From NCBI RefSeq assembly GCF_000308695.1, contig NZ_BAGG01000115.1, positions 213,986-277,985 of the forward strand: DNA of 64,000 nt. Reading direction: 5' to 3'. This DNA comes from Nocardia takedensis NBRC 100417 (GTDB lineage Bacteria; Actinomycetota; Actinomycetes; Mycobacteriales; Mycobacteriaceae). This document shows positions 55,649 to 63,986 of this stretch, one piece after another (position 1 is the stretch's first letter; every line of letters begins with the position of its first letter). Below the pieces are notes generated by a model. The model did no database searches, was not told where the DNA came from, and saw nothing but the letters and a program-made list of their open reading frames with translations. A program made the position numbers and the translations under genes.

Positions 55649-56680
55649 GTGGAAGCTACGTTCGATGTGGCCGCGCATTCGCAGTCGCTGGTGGGTCATT
55701 ACTACCGGGCGGACGGATATTACGAGGTGGGGCGGGAGAAGGTTCGGGAGTACGCGCGGGCGGTGCAGGACTACCACCCCGGGCATTGGAGTGAGGACGC
55801 GGCGGACGCGTTGGGGTATCCCGGCCTGGTGACGCCGGTCACGTTCTTGTCGATTCCGGCGATGCTGGCCAATCGCAGGCTGTTCGAGAAGGTCGTCACC
55901 GGCTACGACGTGTACGTGCAGACCGATCAGGTCTTCGAGGTGTACAAGCCGACGGTGGCCGGTGACCGCTTGATCAGCGACGTGGAGTTGTCGTCGGTGC
56001 GGCGCATCGCGGGCAAGGATCTGCTGACGGTGAAGAACACCTTCCTGGACGAGTCCGGGGAGGCGACGCAGGTCATGTACACCACGGTCGTCGGCATCAC
56101 CGCCGAGGAGGTCGGCACCGGCGCGCGCGAGGCGATCGAGCGGGTGGTGATGCACGGGGTCGAGATGATGTCGGGCAGCGCCGATCCGGGCGACGGCACG
56201 GCGACCGCCGAGGCGCCCGAGGTGAAGTTGTCGCAGGCGGGCCGCACCCGCGCGCCCGGATCGGTGAAGTTCGAGGATGTCGCGGTGGGCGACGAACTGC
56301 CGCCGCGGTTCGCGCAGTTGACGCGCGGCGATCTGGTGAATTACGCGGGCGTGGCGGGTGACGCGAACCCGATCCACTGGCACGAGGGCAGCGCGGCGGC
56401 GGCGGGCCTGCCGGATGTGATCGCGCACGGCATGTTGACGATGGGGCTCGGCGCGGGCTTCGTGACGTCGTGGCTGGGTGATCCGGGCGCGTTGACCCGC
56501 TACGGGGTGCGGTTGGCGAATTACGCGATCGTGGACGCGGAGACGGTCGGGACGATCGAATTCACCGGTCGGGTGAAGTCGTTGGATCCGGAGACGCGGT
56601 CGGCGACGGTCGTGATCGTGGCGAAGTCGGGTGGGCGCAAGATCTTCGGGCTCGCGACGGCGGACGTGCGGCTGGCCTGA
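55649..56680 (+). CDS. Fused (3R)-hydroxyacyl-ACP dehydratase (HadA/HadB-type)
   Basis: A 343-residue double-hotdog protein. Residues 1-185 match the HadA-type half (HSQSLVGHYYRADGYYEVGREKVREYARAVQDYHPGHW, with VVTGYDVYVQTDQVFEVYKPTVAGDRL). Residues 205-343 match the HadB half with the hydratase motif, D238 and H243 in GVAGDANPIHWHEG, then GLPDVIAHGMLTMG. Such proteins dehydrate long-chain intermediates in mycolate FAS-II. GTG 55649 follows AGGAGGG; TTG 55646 is the alternative. It is not next to other FAS-II genes. The 175 bp upstream hold no other gene. Confidence 0.9.
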   Translation: MEATFDVAAHSQSLVGHYYRADGYYEVGREKVREYARAVQDYHPGHWSEDAADALGYPGLVTPVTFLSIPAMLANRRLFEKVVTGYDVYVQTDQVFEVYKPTVAGDRLISDVELSSVRRIAGKDLLTVKNTFLDESGEATQVMYTTVVGITAEEVGTGAREAIERVVMHGVEMMSGSADPGDGTATAEAPEVKLSQAGRTRAPGSVKFEDVAVGDELPPRFAQLTRGDLVNYAGVAGDANPIHWHEGSAAAAGLPDVIAHGMLTMGLGAGFVTSWLGDPGALTRYGVRLANYAIVDAETVGTIEFTGRVKSLDPETRSATVVIVAKSGGRKIFGLATADVRLA

Positions 56681-56712
56681 TCAGGTCACCGCGTGGTCGG
56701 ACTCGCGCGTGA

Positions 56713-57297
56713 TCAGGCGCCCGCATAGGCGAGGACGGCCGCGACGACGGCGTCGGCGTAGTCGGCGGTGAGTCCGCCGAGGCCGAGGGCCCAGCGGGTT
56801 TGGACGGGGCCGACCAGCAGGTCGGTGACGAATTCGAGGTCGAGGTCGGGGCGCAGGTCACCGGCCTCGACCCCGGCCGTGAGTCGCGCGACGATCGCCG
56901 CGCGCTGCGGGAGCAGGAGGTTCTCGCGGTAGGCGGCGGCCAGGTCGGGGTCCTGTTGGATCTCGATGGACATGGCGCGCAGGAACGTTTCGGCGTGCGG
57001 GTCGGTCATGGCCGCGACGGACCCGCGCAGCAGGGCGGTGAGGTCGGCGGTGAGGTCGCCGGTGTCGGGGAGGGCGAGACCGTCCGGGCCGGCGTCGGCG
57101 TCGAGCATGGCTTCGAACACCACCGCGCCTTTCGAGGGCCACCACCGGTAGATGGTCTGTTTGCCGACGCCCGCGCGCGCGGCGATCGCCTCGATGGTGA
57201 GTTTCGGGTAGGGCAGTTCACGGAGCAGTTCGGTCGCGGCCGCGAGGATGGCGGCGCGGGATCGGACGCTGCGGCGGGCGGCGGGGGTGTCGGCCAT
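56713..57297 (-). CDS. TetR family regulator of the SDR gene
   Basis: A 194-residue TetR protein. The HTH is ATELLRELPYPKLTIEAIAARAGVGKQTIYRWWPSKGAVVFEAML (about 20-64), and the C-terminal domain has the TetR_C form with FLRAMSIEIQQDPDLAAAYRENLLLPQR. ATG 57297 is preceded by TACCGT seven bases upstream, suggesting a leaderless mRNA. It faces an SDR gene across two matching palindromes, so it very probably represses both itself and that gene. Confidence 0.92.
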   Translation of the reverse strand: MADTPAARRSVRSRAAILAAATELLRELPYPKLTIEAIAARAGVGKQTIYRWWPSKGAVVFEAMLDADAGPDGLALPDTGDLTADLTALLRGSVAAMTDPHAETFLRAMSIEIQQDPDLAAAYRENLLLPQRAAIVARLTAGVEAGDLRPDLDLEFVTDLLVGPVQTRWALGLGGLTADYADAVVAAVLAYAGA

Positions 57298-57317
57298 GGG
57301 TGCGACGGTAGCATGCA

Positions 57318-57386
57318 ACGAGACGAAACGTCTCGTCTTGACAGGCGTGGCCATCTTCGTCACTCTTGTCGAGACGAAACGTCTCG
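57318..57386. promoter_or_regulatory. Two identical perfect TetR operators
   Basis: ACGAGACGAAACGTCTCGT at 57318-57336 (8-bp arms, AAA centre) and CGAGACGAAACGTCTCG at 57370-57386 (7-bp arms, same centre), with centres 51 bp apart. They sit between the divergent tetR and SDR genes. Confidence 0.9.
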
Positions 57387-57403
57387 TATCGAAAGGATTC
57401 ACC

Positions 57404-58417
57404 GTGACCCGCACCTGGTTCATCACCGGAGCCAATCGCGGCCTCGGCCGCGCCTTCACCGACGCCGCCCTCGCCCACGGCGACCGGGTCGTGGCCTGTG
57501 TCCGCGAGGCGAGCGCCCTGCCCGCCCACGACGATCTGACGGTGCTCACCCTCGACGTCCGTGACCGCGACGCGGTCCGGGTCGCGGTCACGCGCGCCTT
57601 CGACCTCGCGGGCACGATCGACGTCGTCGTCAACAACGCCGGATACGGGCTGGTCGGCGCGGTCGAGGAACTCACCGAACAGCAGATCCGCGACCAGATG
57701 GACACCAATTTCTACGGCGCGCTGTGGGTCTCGCAAGCCGCCGCACCCCGACTGCGCGCCCAGGGCCGCGGGCACATCGTGCAGATCTCGTCGGTCGGCG
57801 CGGTGGGCAGCCTGCCGCTGTTCGGCCTCTACAACGCGAGCAAATGGGCGCTGGAAGGATTCAGCGCCGCGCTGGCCGAGGAGTTGCGCCCCTTCGGCGT
57901 CGCCGTGACCATCGCCCAACTGGGCGGTTTCGACACCGACTGGGCGAAGTCGAGCATGCGATTCGCCACCGCCGAACCGGCCTACGCCGACCTGCGCACC
58001 GCGATCCTCGGCACCCCCGACTACCCCGCCCGCACGACGTCCCCCACCGACACCGCGACATCCGGCGAACGACCGGCCGACGAGATCGCCGGCGATCCGG
58101 CCTCCGGCGAATCAACCCCGGGCGACCCGGCCACCGACAGTTCCACCGCCTACGAGCCGCCGGCCGACAACCCCACCGCCGACGACTCGGATGTCCACGC
58201 CGCGCAGGCGAATACCGAGGGGAGCGCGGAACCGGAGCCCGAATGGGTGGAGGCCGATCCGACGGTCGCGGCCGCGGCACTACGCGAACTGGTGGACATG
58301 CCGGAACCGCCGCTGCGCCGGATCATCGGGCCCGGTGCGCCGCAGATGGTCTCGATGGCGCTGGACCAGCGACGACTCGACTACGCCCGCGATCCCGAAT
58401 TCACCTGGCCCGCGTGA
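57404..58417 (+). CDS. Short-chain dehydrogenase/reductase with an internal disordered insert
   Basis: A 337-residue SDR. The cofactor loop is FITGANRGLGRAF, then NNAGYG, a Ser in IVQISSVGAVGS and the catalytic Y143/K147 in YNASKWALEGFS. Residues about 208-280 are a Thr/Ser/Pro/Asp/Glu-rich stretch, low in hydrophobics, placed between the SDR core and the normal C-terminal helix (LRELVDMPEPPLRRIIG). Homologues I know are about 75 residues shorter here. GTG 57404 follows AAAGGA. Controlled by the adjacent TetR. Substrate unknown. Confidence 0.9.
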   Translation: MTRTWFITGANRGLGRAFTDAALAHGDRVVACVREASALPAHDDLTVLTLDVRDRDAVRVAVTRAFDLAGTIDVVVNNAGYGLVGAVEELTEQQIRDQMDTNFYGALWVSQAAAPRLRAQGRGHIVQISSVGAVGSLPLFGLYNASKWALEGFSAALAEELRPFGVAVTIAQLGGFDTDWAKSSMRFATAEPAYADLRTAILGTPDYPARTTSPTDTATSGERPADEIAGDPASGESTPGDPATDSSTAYEPPADNPTADDSDVHAAQANTEGSAEPEPEWVEADPTVAAAALRELVDMPEPPLRRIIGPGAPQMVSMALDQRRLDYARDPEFTWPA

Positions 58418-58419
58418 GG

Positions 58420-59124
58420 TCAGGTGTCCGGGTCGACGGCGGGCAAGGCGGTGTGCGGGGTGGCCGACAGGATGTACACACTGATCAACAGGACCCAGGC
58501 CGGGAACACCAGCGACACCCACACGGTGAAACTGACCACCAGCAGCAGGAACAGCGCGAATCCGTAGGTGGTCACCACCAGCCACCGCGGCATCAGTCCG
58601 GTGCGCAGCCAGATGGTGCCCAGCGAGATCATGAACACCCCGGCCATCCGCACCGCGTAGTGACCGTTGATCTGCAACATCACTTCGCGACCGAAATACA
58701 CGAGTTGGGCCTGCGGGGTATCGGTGTGTCTGCCCAGCGCCAGAATTCCGCCCGCGACGCCCATCGACACGAAAATCATCGCCAGGAACAACAATCCGCT
58801 GCCGATCAACACCGTGGAGAAGAAGCGGTCCTCGAATTCGCCGATACGGTCGCGGATCACACCGAGAAACCACAGGAAGGCTATTCCGGAAAAGGGGGCG
58901 AGCAGCAGCGCGGTCCGTATTCGCCAGGTGCCGGACCCCACCCAGGTCTCGGTCTCGAAACGATCGCCGGGCAGCGCGATCCGCAGCAGCACGATGCTGA
59001 CGGCGAACAGCACGGCGAACACGATGCCCGCGACGGCGGCCGAGCGCGGCGTGGTCAGGCGGCGGAACTGGCGCGGGGGCGGCATGACCGCCCGACGCCT
59101 CGATCGACGCCAGCGCATACCCAT
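58420..59124 (-). CDS. Multi-pass membrane protein of unknown function
   Basis: A 234-residue protein with a basic N-terminus (MGMRWRRSRRR) and about six hydrophobic segments, among them AAVAGIVFAVLFAVSIVLLRIAL, LLLAPFSGIAFLWFLGVI, FFSTVLIGSGLLFLAMIFVSMGVAGGIL and ALFLLLVVSFTVWVSLVFPAWVLLISVYIL. GGAGGG precedes ATG 59124. It overlaps nothing and ends three bases from the converging SDR gene. No family motif is recognised. Confidence 0.75.
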   Translation of the reverse strand: MGMRWRRSRRRAVMPPPRQFRRLTTPRSAAVAGIVFAVLFAVSIVLLRIALPGDRFETETWVGSGTWRIRTALLLAPFSGIAFLWFLGVIRDRIGEFEDRFFSTVLIGSGLLFLAMIFVSMGVAGGILALGRHTDTPQAQLVYFGREVMLQINGHYAVRMAGVFMISLGTIWLRTGLMPRWLVVTTYGFALFLLLVVSFTVWVSLVFPAWVLLISVYILSATPHTALPAVDPDT

Positions 59125-59535
59125 CGCCGCCCTCCCGTTCCGCACGGCCGAGGTACGACCGCTTTCGTGGAACTCCCGGAATACGGCGGATCGTGGAACG
59201 GGGAAGTGTCGACGCGCGCACGCGATAGTGCCGAACGTCGATTTCCGCGATGACGCCGTATTACGGGAGAGAACCTCGCTGAACACTCGTCCGCCGTCGC
59301 GGATATCCGAATGCTAGACGATCGTCACCGCGGCCGGCCCGGAAATTCGGGCGCCGCATTCGAGCGAGCCGGCATTGGCGTCGACCTGACCTGCGGTTTC
59401 CGCGGGGTCAGGGTCGACCCGGCCGACGGTGGATCGCGGGCGACGTTATTGTCATACTGTCAATATCCTCGGGTGAGTGCCGAGGGACGGCACCGGGACG
59501 CCGGTGCGTGGATCAACGACGAACCGAGGTAAGGC
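59125..59535. other. Intergenic region upstream of mcr with an imperfect palindrome
   Basis: A 411-bp region between the divergent membrane-protein gene and mcr. No gene is supported. At 59448-59464 lies ATTGTCATACTGTCAAT, an inverted repeat with 7-bp arms and one mismatch, 72 bp before mcr. It is a candidate regulator site. AT-rich patches around 59240-59280 may carry the leftward promoter. Confidence 0.5.
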
Positions 59536-60633
59536 GTGAGCACACCATCCACCGCCAAGCAGGGCCCGCTCGCGGGCATCAAGGTAGTCGAGCTGGCCGG
59601 CATCGGGCCGGGCCCGCACGCGGCGCTGCTGCTGGCCGATCTGGGAGCCGACGTGGTGCGGGTGCAGCGGCCGAACCTGCTGCCCGGCTACATGGAACGC
59701 GCGCAGTGGCGCGGCCGCACCATCGTCGAAGCCAACCTCAAGGACCCCGCCGACATCGCCAAGGTCCTCGACCTGGTGGAGAAGGCCGACGTCCTCATCG
59801 AGGGCTTCCGTCCGGGCGTCACCGAGCGCATGGGCCTGGGGCCGGAGGAGGCGCTGGCGCGCAACCCGAAACTCGTCTACGGCCGGATGACCGGCTGGGG
59901 CCAGGACGGCCCGATGGCCGACCGCGCGGGCCACGACATCAACTACATCTCGCTGACCGGCGTGCTGCACGCCATCGGCCGCAAGGGTGAGCGTCCCGTC
60001 CCGCCGCTGAACATGGTCGGCGACTTCGGCGGCGGCTCGATGTTCCTGGTCTTCGGCGTGCTGGCCGCGCTGGTCGAACGGCAGAGCTCCGGTAAGGGAC
60101 AGGTCATCGACTCGGCCATGGTCGACGGCGCGCTGGCGCTCTCGCACATGATCTGGGGCATGCGCGGCGTGGGCCTGTGGTCCGACGAGCGCGGCACCAA
60201 CCTGCTCGACACCGGCATGGCCTTCTACGACACCTACGAGACCTCCGACGGCAAGTACATGGCCGTCGGCGCGATCGAACCGCAGTTCTACGCCGAACTG
60301 CTCAAAGGTCTCGAGATCGATCCGGACGGGCTGCCCAACCAGATCGACCCGAACGGTCAGGACGAGCTGAAGAAGCTGTTCAGCGAGAAGTTCAAGACCA
60401 AGACCCGCGACGAATGGGCAGCGGTCTTCGAAGGCACCGACGCGTGCACCACCCCGGTGCTGACCTTCACCGAAGCCGAGCAGAACCCGCACATCGTGGC
60501 GCGCACCGGCCTGGTGGACATCGGCGGCATCGTCCAGCACGCGCCCGCGCCGCGCTTCTCCCGCACCCCCAGCGCGATCCCCACCCCGCCCCCCACCGAG
60601 GCGACCCCCTTCGAATCGGTCTGGACGGACTGA
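59536..60633 (+). CDS. mcr: Alpha-methylacyl-CoA racemase
   Basis: A 365-residue class III CoA-transferase-fold racemase that inverts the C2 methyl stereocentre of branched acyl-CoA, needed for beta-oxidation of sterol side chains and branched fatty acids. It reads GIKVVELAGIGPGPHAALLLADLGADVVRVQRP, GFRPGVTERMGLGPEE, GWGQDGPMADRAGHDINYISLTGVLHAIGR (with the catalytic His/Asp) and MVGDFGGGSMFLVFG. These match M. tuberculosis MCR (Rv1143). GTG 59536 follows a GAGGTAAGG site. Confidence 0.94.
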   Translation: MSTPSTAKQGPLAGIKVVELAGIGPGPHAALLLADLGADVVRVQRPNLLPGYMERAQWRGRTIVEANLKDPADIAKVLDLVEKADVLIEGFRPGVTERMGLGPEEALARNPKLVYGRMTGWGQDGPMADRAGHDINYISLTGVLHAIGRKGERPVPPLNMVGDFGGGSMFLVFGVLAALVERQSSGKGQVIDSAMVDGALALSHMIWGMRGVGLWSDERGTNLLDTGMAFYDTYETSDGKYMAVGAIEPQFYAELLKGLEIDPDGLPNQIDPNGQDELKKLFSEKFKTKTRDEWAAVFEGTDACTTPVLTFTEAEQNPHIVARTGLVDIGGIVQHAPAPRFSRTPSAIPTPPPTEATPFESVWTD

Positions 60634-60639
60634 TCCGAC

Positions 60640-60668
60640 GCGGCGCGGCACATCCGGTGCCGCGCCGC
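60640..60668. terminator. Bidirectional hairpin terminator
   Basis: Perfect 12-bp stem GCGGCGCGGCAC/GTGCCGCGCCGC with a 5-nt loop, between the converging mcr and Nudix genes. Confidence 0.8.
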
Positions 60669-60673
60669 CGTTC

Positions 60674-61408
60674 TCAGTGGCGGGTCCACTCCGGCTGCGC
60701 GAAATCGGCGATCCGGGCCCGCTCGGCCGGGCTGCCCAGCAGCAGCACCTCGCGGAACTGCCACAGCATCGCGCCCGTGGGGGCGTGGATCGTCATCGTC
60801 GGCGCCAAGCGCATCTGCAACAGACCCCGGTCCGGGGCGACCGTGCTGCCCGCGTCCTCCGGCAGATCGGCCTGCCGCACCGCCTCGCCCGCGCGCACCC
60901 AGCGCGGCACGTCCTCGGCGGCCAACCGCGCCAGATCGACCAGGTGCACCGAATGCACCTCGTCCGGACTGGCCAGCAACGCCGAAGCGTCCGCGAGCAC
61001 CGCGACGAACGGGGTGATCGCGAAACCCGACGTCGCCGGGAAATCGTCCAGCCTGCCCACCACGTCCTCGGGTGCGGCCGTCAGCGAGAGTTCCTCGCGC
61101 AGTTCCCGAATCGCCGCCCGCACGGCGGTCTCACCGTCGTCGAGCCGCCCGCCCGGCAGACCCCACTGCCCCGCGTTGCGCCCCCGATAAGCGCGCTTGA
61201 TGACGATCACCGCGGGCCTGCCGTCCTCCTGCGCGACCACGCACAACAGCACCGCCGCCCGCCGGATCCCGGCCGCCTCCGGGACTTCCAGGTAGGGGAA
61301 CTCCGCGAGCCGGGCCCGCGCCGTCACCCGGAACTCCTCGATGTCGGCGGGAAGACCCGCCCCCGATAGCGCAACCATCCCTCGATAGTGCCGCACGGAG
61401 ACCGTCAC
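60674..61408 (-). CDS. Nudix hydrolase (CoA-pyrophosphatase-like)
   Basis: A 244-residue Nudix protein. The box runs from GGRLDDGETAVRAAIRELREE to LSL: the REx2EE core is kept, but the last Gly of the classic box is Ser. The segment before it (VIVIKRAYRGRNAGQWGLPGG) resembles NudL-type CoA pyrophosphatases. The long C-terminal part (TMTIHAPTGAMLWQFREVLLLG) is typical of that group. ATG or in-frame GTG near 61408 starts it. Substrate inferred only. Confidence 0.85.
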   Translation of the reverse strand: MTVSVRHYRGMVALSGAGLPADIEEFRVTARARLAEFPYLEVPEAAGIRRAAVLLCVVAQEDGRPAVIVIKRAYRGRNAGQWGLPGGRLDDGETAVRAAIRELREELSLTAAPEDVVGRLDDFPATSGFAITPFVAVLADASALLASPDEVHSVHLVDLARLAAEDVPRWVRAGEAVRQADLPEDAGSTVAPDRGLLQMRLAPTMTIHAPTGAMLWQFREVLLLGSPAERARIADFAQPEWTRH

Positions 61409-61433
61409 GTCGCCACCGTCGGCCGGGCTCCGT

Positions 61434-62927
61434 TCAGTACAAGGTCAGCGATTGGAGGGGGTCGGCCGCGCGCGGGGTGAGGGCGCGGTAGGCGGCGGCG
61501 ACACCCTTCACCGCCAACCGCAGATCCCCCTCGTGATGGGTGTAGGGCAGCCGCAGGAAACGCTCGAACGCCCCCTGCACGCCGAATCGCGGACCCGCGG
61601 CGAGCAGCACGCCGAAATTCGGGGCGGTCGCGGCCAGCGCGGTCGACACCGGCGCGGGCAACTGCGCCCACAGCGACATCCCGCCCGCGCCCTCGCACAC
61701 CCGCCACTGCGGCGCCTCCTCGGCCAGCGCCTCCCGCAACGCGGCGCGCTGGGTGCGCAACTGGTCACGGCGGCGGTCCAGGATCGTGTCGGCGTGCTCG
61801 AGCAGATGCACCGTGGCCAACTGATCCATCACCGGCGTGCCCAGGTCGACGGTCGCGCGGATGCCGAGCAGCTTCGTGATCAACGCCTGGTTGGTGCGGA
61901 TCCACCCCACCCGCAGACCACCCCAGAACGATTTGGACGCCGACCCGATGGTGATGATCTCCCCGCCCTTGGCGAACGCGGCCAACGGCGGGGGCGGGGT
62001 GGCGGTGTCCAATCGCAGATCCACCATCGACTCGTCCGCGATGATCGTCATCCTGGTCTCGCGGGCGATGGCCGCCAGTTCTGCGCGGCCCTCGGCATCG
62101 AGCAACAGGCCCGTCGGATTGTTGAAATCGGGGAGCAGATAGGCCAGCGACGCCGCTGTCTGCCGGGCGGCGCTGCGGATACCGTCCAGATCCCACGCCC
62201 GGGCGCTGTCCTCGGGGCGCAGCGGGACCGGGATCGGGCGCGCGCCGACATCGCGGATCGCCTCGATCGCGTTCGGATAGGTCGGATGGTCGATCAGCAC
62301 GCGCGCGGCGGGCGCGGTCAGCACGTTCAGCAGCAGGCGCAGACCGTGCTGCGCGCCGAGGGTGACCAGGATCTGATCCGGGTCGGTGGGCAGGCCGCGC
62401 GCGGTGTAGCGGCGGGCCAGCGCCTCGCGCAGCGCCAGCACGCCGACCGGGTCCATGCCGTGGGTGCCCAGGTAGGCGGGAAGTCCGTCCAGCGCGCCGG
62501 AATACGCCTGCGCCATCTCCGGCGGCGCGGCCATCGCGGCGTAGGTCATGTCGATGGTGGTGAGCTCCGGTTCGGCCATCATCGCGATGATCCCGCGCGT
62601 CGGCTTGGTTCCGTCGTTGGGGACCGCGGGCGGCAACGCCACCGTGCTGCGCGAGCCCTGCCTGCTGATCAGGTAGCCGTGTTCGCGCAACAACGCGTAC
62701 GTCGAGGTGATGGTGGTGCGGCTGACGCCCAGCGTCGCCGCCAGATCCCGTTCACTGGGCAGGGCCACCCCGAGGGGGGCGCGTCCGTCGTGAATCAACA
62801 GCCGGATGCCCTCGGCCAGAGCCAGATAGGCGGGCCGGGCGGAGCGTTTGCCGCCGTCGGGGTCGGCGTCGCGCCACAACCCCAGATCCCGGGACAGTCC
62901 CGCCGCACCGATCACTCTCGTCGCCAT
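61434..62927 (-). CDS. MocR-family regulator (GntR HTH fused to aminotransferase domain)
   Basis: A 497-residue fusion. The GntR-type winged HTH is at about 30-100 (LAEGIRLLIHDGRAPLGVALPSERDLAATLGVSRTTITSTYALLREHGYL). The type I aminotransferase fold follows, with SLAYLLPDFNNPTG, IIADESMVDL and the PLP lysine in TIGSASKSFWGGLRVGWIRT. ATG 62927 is used; GATACT ends six bases before it, overlapping a GTCCAGT repeat, so autoregulation is likely. MocR proteins use PLP as co-effector to control vitamin B6, GABA or transporter genes. The target here is probably the divergent small gene. Confidence 0.92.
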   Translation of the reverse strand: MATRVIGAAGLSRDLGLWRDADPDGGKRSARPAYLALAEGIRLLIHDGRAPLGVALPSERDLAATLGVSRTTITSTYALLREHGYLISRQGSRSTVALPPAVPNDGTKPTRGIIAMMAEPELTTIDMTYAAMAAPPEMAQAYSGALDGLPAYLGTHGMDPVGVLALREALARRYTARGLPTDPDQILVTLGAQHGLRLLLNVLTAPAARVLIDHPTYPNAIEAIRDVGARPIPVPLRPEDSARAWDLDGIRSAARQTAASLAYLLPDFNNPTGLLLDAEGRAELAAIARETRMTIIADESMVDLRLDTATPPPPLAAFAKGGEIITIGSASKSFWGGLRVGWIRTNQALITKLLGIRATVDLGTPVMDQLATVHLLEHADTILDRRRDQLRTQRAALREALAEEAPQWRVCEGAGGMSLWAQLPAPVSTALAATAPNFGVLLAAGPRFGVQGAFERFLRLPYTHHEGDLRLAVKGVAAAYRALTPRAADPLQSLTLY

Positions 62928-62929
62928 CG

Positions 62930-62970
62930 GTCCAGTATCGGGCCAGTGGATATTTTTTGGCAAGGCCAGT
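62930..62970. repeat. Three G(T/G)CCAGT direct repeats in the mocR promoter
   Basis: GTCCAGT at 62930-62936, GGCCAGT at 62941-62947 and GGCCAGT at 62964-62970. The first two are spaced 11 bp apart, one helix turn, as for MocR half-sites. The motif recurs at 63249-63255 and, inverted, at 63264-63270. Confidence 0.65.
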
Positions 62971-62988
62971 CGGCGCACGATTGATGCC

Positions 62989-63264
62989 ATGACCGCGCTG
63001 CTCACCCTGCTCGTCCTCGCCGCCTTCGCCTACGCCGTGCACCGGTACGCTCCACCCGCCGGCACCGCACTGGACTGCCTCCGCCCCGACCCCGACTCCG
63101 CCTCCCACTACGACGACCTGCGCAGACACTCCGACCTGGACGCCGTCCACAGCCGTTTCGATCCGACGGAGACACCCGCGGAGTCTGTTTCCGGGCCGGT
63201 CACCGCACAGTGCGCCCGGCCACGAACCCCACTGTTCGCCCGATTCAAGGCCAGTTTTTCCTGA
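62989..63264 (+). CDS. Small putative membrane-anchored protein
   Basis: A 91-residue frame divergent from mocR. MTALLTLLVLAAFAYAVHRYAPP is one hydrophobic segment; the rest (LDCLRPDPDSASHYDDLRRHSDLDAVHSRFDP) is polar and has no known motif. No ribosome site is clear. MocR genes often face a membrane-protein partner, which supports it being real, but it does not look like the YczE family. Low certainty. Confidence 0.5.
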   Translation: MTALLTLLVLAAFAYAVHRYAPPAGTALDCLRPDPDSASHYDDLRRHSDLDAVHSRFDPTETPAESVSGPVTAQCARPRTPLFARFKASFS

Positions 63265-63437
63265 CTGGACTGGTATTGCCCTCTCACCGCCACACTCGGA
63301 CCTGTCGGACCTCACCGCCGCCATCCGTTCGGCGTTCGAGCTGATCTGAGTCACGGGCAGATCCTCGGACAGGTATCGGCAGCCCAGGCGACGGTGGGGA
63401 TCGTCGTGGTGTCGGACCCCGGGGGCAGACTGGCGGT

Positions 63438-63986
63438 ATGGGCGTCACTCTCGATCCGTCCGCGCGGGCGGCACTGTTCGATACGGCGATCGGCGACTGC
63501 GCGATCGCCTGGCACGACGACGTCGTGTTCCGGTTCGGACTGCCCAACCCGAAGCCCGGCGCACTGCACGGTTGGATCACGCGCGGCGGGGTCGTCGAAG
63601 GGGAACCCACGGCGGCCATCGCCGAGGCCATCGCGGGGGTGCGGGCGCATCTGGCGGGCGAACTCGACGATCTGCGCTGGATCCCGCTCGATCTGAGCGC
63701 CGAACCGGAATTCCACCGCGCGGTGTTCGACGTCACCCGGGCCATCGACCCCGGGCACACACTCGGCTACGGACAGGTCGCCGCCGAGATCGGCAAGCCA
63801 GGGGCGGCGCAAGCGGTCGGACGCGCCCTCGGCCGCAACCCGATCCCGCTCATCGTCCCGTGCCACCGGGTGCTCACCGCCGACCACGCGCTGCACGGAT
63901 TCTCCGCCCCCGGCGGGATCGAGACGAAACAGCGACTGCTCGCGCTGGAACGCACCTCCGGCTTCGGGGAGCCGACTCTGTTCTGA
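63438..63986 (+). CDS. ogt: Methylated-DNA-protein-cysteine methyltransferase (Ogt-type)
   Basis: A 182-residue suicide repair protein that removes O6-alkyl groups from guanine. The acceptor is C142 in LIVPCHRVL. The DNA-binding HTH and Asn hinge lie just before (GYGQVAAEIGKPGAAQAVGRALGRNPIP), and FSAPGGIETKQRLLALE closes the active site. The N-terminal domain is short and divergent. ATG 63438 is used. The 173 bp upstream contain more CCAGT-type repeats near 63249-63274 and no gene. Confidence 0.93.
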   Translation: MGVTLDPSARAALFDTAIGDCAIAWHDDVVFRFGLPNPKPGALHGWITRGGVVEGEPTAAIAEAIAGVRAHLAGELDDLRWIPLDLSAEPEFHRAVFDVTRAIDPGHTLGYGQVAAEIGKPGAAQAVGRALGRNPIPLIVPCHRVLTADHALHGFSAPGGIETKQRLLALERTSGFGEPTLF

